DNA of 7,576 nucleotides, taken from contig CAKZZR010000217.1 of assembly GCA_937885475.1 (NCBI GenBank), forward strand, positions 1 through 7,576, read 5' to 3'. Below are positions 5,714 through 7,576 of the stretch, in pieces. Source of the DNA: an uncultured Treponema sp. (GTDB lineage: Bacteria; Spirochaetota; Spirochaetia; Treponematales; Treponemataceae). The notes under the pieces are model-generated. The model saw only the letters and a program-made list of their open reading frames with translations, did no database searches and was not told the DNA's origin. The position numbers and the translations under genes are program-made. How positions within the stretch are numbered: the first letter of the stretch is position 1; each line of letters opens with the position of its first letter.

Positions 5714-7384
5714 TTGAAACGGAAGTGTAACGGCAACCATCTCAAATTTTCTCTTTTTTGTGCAGTGCTTGCGTTCTGCGGAGGCATTCTTTTTGCCAAG
5801 GGCTACCCCATGCCAATCATCGTAACGCCGCAGGCTGTGTATGGCTTGGAGTGGGGTAACGGCGACACCAATTTCAGTTATATAGAAAACAAAAAAATAA
5901 TCGTGCGAAGCACTGACCAGTACCGCATCGTGCGCACATTGGATTCTCCGGGCGATAAATTCGTAAAGGCGCAGTTCGTCTCTTCCGCGGGGAGCGCTCG
6001 TGAGCGAATCATTGCACAGAGCGATGACGGCAGCATGTATTTTTGGCCAGACCCATACACCGAGATGAGCGTTGTGAGCGGGTACGACTACGTGGGAAAA
6101 ATCCACGGCATTGCGTTCAGCAAGAACGGAAATTACATCGCCTTTGGCGACCGTTTTGGCGACATCCATGTTCTGCGCCAGCATCAGGTTCTCAAGAACG
6201 AATTTACCGACAAGGTCATAGAAGGCGTAAAAAGCCCCGTGTATACGCTGTCGTTCAGCGACGATTCGCGCTATTTGGTAACCGGAACCCAGACCGGCAT
6301 GGCATACGTCTGGAATGTGAACACCTACAAGCTCATGACCAGCTTTACGTTCTACAGCAAGAAGAATCAGCAGCTCGTTTTTGACGGAGACAAGATTATC
6401 TACCCGGTAGACAAGGACGTTATCGGAATCCGCGACGTGGTTCCTAGCGAGAACCGTGCGATGGATTCAAATTCCCTTACCACAATCCGCGTAAGCTCCG
6501 CAATAGTGGACTTTGACATGGACAGCAAGGGACAGTACCTTGTGGTGGTGAACGACAAGAACGGCATGGACTACATTGACGTTAAGAACAGGCAGTACAT
6601 AGGGTCCCTTCCGCCGCTGGAAAGCGGACGCATTACCTCTGTCAAACTGGATATGACCGGAAAGCGCGCTCTTATAGGCGACCATAAGGGAGAAATCTTT
6701 CTTTTTAATTTGGACGACTACGTAGAAAAGAGCGCGCTGTATGCGCCGACCATTCAGACCGGTGGTGCCGCTGAGCAAAAAACACCGCAAAAACTGCCGC
6801 CCAAAAAACAGCCTGAAAAAAAGACTGTGCCCAAAAAGGCGGTGGAAGCGGATAAATACCTAAAATACCGCAAGGGACACAGCATAGAAATAGATGCCGC
6901 TTACATGTTGGGTTACAATCCATATTCCAGCGGTGGCTCTTTGACCGTGGGCTACATGTATGCGAACCTTCCTGTTCCATCTATGTACGTGGGTGCAAAG
7001 ACGTCGCTGAGGCTTTCTTCTCCTAATGACACGTATCCATACCAGTATTCCATTGGAACGCAGCGGCTGCAGAATCCGTACCTGTTTGAGTGGGGCTTTG
7101 GCGCGCCCATAGGCTTCTTCATCGTTCCGTTCAAAAATCCTGACTTCTACTTCCGCGAGGAAATAAGCGTCGGGTTTACCTATCTTACGTTATGGAACGG
7201 CAGCATGGGAAGGAATTCCGTAAGCGCAAAAGGCGGCGTAACGCTGTGCATTGGCGACACGCTTTCTTTTGGATGGAAGGATTTGCTCGTAAACGTTTCT
7301 GCCGGCTACAACATCGTAAGCGGCTATTCCTTTGGCTTTGGAATTGGCTGCAACAAAAAACTGATGCGCACCATAAAGCCGTAA
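5714..7384 (+). CDS. Exported WD40-like propeller protein with C-terminal beta-barrel-like domain
   Basis: A 556-residue protein of unknown function. Seen: an N-terminal export signal (KRK, hydrophobic residues 12-28, likely cleavage after Ala28). Residues about 35-335 carry WD40-type repeats; the clearest are at 174-211 (SPVYTLSFSDDSRYLVTGTQ, then YVWNVNTYKLM), 129-159 (IHGIAFSKNGNYIAFGDRFG) and 306-336 (ITSVKLDMTGKRALIGDHKG). A Lys/Pro/Gln-rich linker runs from 342 to 385. Residues about 388-550 are Tyr/Gly/Phe-rich alternating strands (IEIDAAYMLGYNPY, SLTVGYMYANL, LFEWGFGAPIGFFIVPF, FYFREEISVGFTYLTLW, LLVNVSAGYNIV, FGFGIGC), consistent with a small barrel. The propeller should therefore sit in the periplasm with the C-terminus in or at the outer membrane (inference). 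TTG start; TAA at 5711-5713 rules out an upstream extension. Sigma-28 promoter upstream. Cys22 is preceded by Phe, so no valid lipobox. Confidence 0.82.
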   Translation: MKRKCNGNHLKFSLFCAVLAFCGGILFAKGYPMPIIVTPQAVYGLEWGNGDTNFSYIENKKIIVRSTDQYRIVRTLDSPGDKFVKAQFVSSAGSARERIIAQSDDGSMYFWPDPYTEMSVVSGYDYVGKIHGIAFSKNGNYIAFGDRFGDIHVLRQHQVLKNEFTDKVIEGVKSPVYTLSFSDDSRYLVTGTQTGMAYVWNVNTYKLMTSFTFYSKKNQQLVFDGDKIIYPVDKDVIGIRDVVPSENRAMDSNSLTTIRVSSAIVDFDMDSKGQYLVVVNDKNGMDYIDVKNRQYIGSLPPLESGRITSVKLDMTGKRALIGDHKGEIFLFNLDDYVEKSALYAPTIQTGGAAEQKTPQKLPPKKQPEKKTVPKKAVEADKYLKYRKGHSIEIDAAYMLGYNPYSSGGSLTVGYMYANLPVPSMYVGAKTSLRLSSPNDTYPYQYSIGTQRLQNPYLFEWGFGAPIGFFIVPFKNPDFYFREEISVGFTYLTLWNGSMGRNSVSAKGGVTLCIGDTLSFGWKDLLVNVSAGYNIVSGYSFGFGIGCNKKLMRTIKP

Positions 7385-7557
7385 GCTGCTCTCGCTGCCT
7401 TTTTTTTGCTTTTTATACTCCAAGCGCATATTTTCAATTTGTGCCAAACTGCATTGAATTACAGTTGTCGTCATCAAAAAAATATTTTTTTCTCTTAAGA
7501 TTGCAGAAATCGCTCACTTTTGCGGTTAAAGAAGGTGTGGCAGATTAACGGAACGCC
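7385..7557. other. AT-rich non-coding region
   Basis: No credible gene is visible. It begins with a run of eight T residues at 7400-7407 just after the propeller gene, but no convincing stem precedes it. A perfect 16-base palindrome, A7-TA-T7, lies at 7476-7491, and a short inverted repeat AACTG/CAGTT lies nearby at 7447-7466. Confidence 0.5.
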
Positions 7558-7576
7558 ATGAAACTTTTTTACTGCA
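7558..7576 (+). CDS. Possible start of a next gene (truncated by window end)
   Basis: ATG at 7558 opens a frame (MKLFYC) that runs to the window edge. It has a Lys followed by hydrophobic residues, as a signal peptide might, and GGA at 7550-7552 upstream. Six codons are too few to be sure. Confidence 0.2.

Noticed and set aside
5660..6184. A 174-codon open frame on the minus strand over the start of the propeller gene
   Set aside because: It is antisense to the signal peptide and first propeller blades and shows no motif or ribosome site. It would also run across the sigma-28 promoter.
7385..7410. Terminator after the propeller gene
   Set aside because: Eight T residues are present, but the preceding GCTGC copies are direct and not inverted, so no stable stem forms.
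1..7576. CRISPR arrays, tRNA or rRNA genes, insertion sequences and attachment sites
   Set aside because: No regularly spaced repeats, cloverleaf-like sequence, transposase frame or terminal inverted repeats were found on reading both strands.

Overview
The window comes from a spirochaete and most probably a Treponema. The evidence is a run of periplasmic-flagellum genes in spirochaete order (flbB, fliK/tap1, flgD, flgE), a FlgE carrying the lysine and cysteine used for spirochaetal lysinoalanine cross-linking at Lys165 and Cys178, and a roughly balanced base composition with low-complexity envelope proteins. The species cannot be named from this sequence.

Layout. (1) Bases 1-564 hold the 3' end of a hexokinase gene whose start lies outside the window. 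(2) Bases 592-4546 hold four flagellar genes on the plus strand, separated by 16-52 bases: flbB (collar or motor-linked membrane protein), fliK/tap1 (hook-length control), flgD (hook cap) and flgE (hook). They read as one transcription unit, which may begin in or upstream of the hexokinase gene. A strong intrinsic terminator at 4583-4617 closes it, so the flbD-motA-motB-fliL genes that follow flgE in the well-known spirochaetal operons are not here. (3) Bases 4620-5591, on the minus strand, encode a secreted, probably outer-membrane beta-barrel protein of unknown function. It converges on flgE and shares the terminator. (4) Bases 5592-5713 form a divergent promoter region. It holds a near-consensus sigma-70 promoter for the minus-strand gene and, facing the other way, a consensus-like sigma-28 (flagellar sigma) promoter, TAAA-N16-GCCGATAA. 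(5) Bases 5714-7384, on the plus strand, encode a 556-residue exported protein made of a WD40-like beta-propeller, a Lys/Pro-rich linker and a C-terminal domain that looks like a small membrane beta-barrel. (6) Bases 7385-7576 are AT-rich and non-coding, with a possible start of the next gene at the very edge.

How it fits together. FlbB, FliK, FlgD and FlgE act in building the hook and periplasmic collar of the flagellum. The most interesting part is the propeller/barrel gene. Its sigma-28 promoter places it, by inference, in the late flagellar regulon, although it is not a known flagellar component. It is a candidate for an uncharacterised envelope protein coordinated with periplasmic flagella. 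The divergent OMP gene seems to be expressed constitutively from a sigma-70 promoter.
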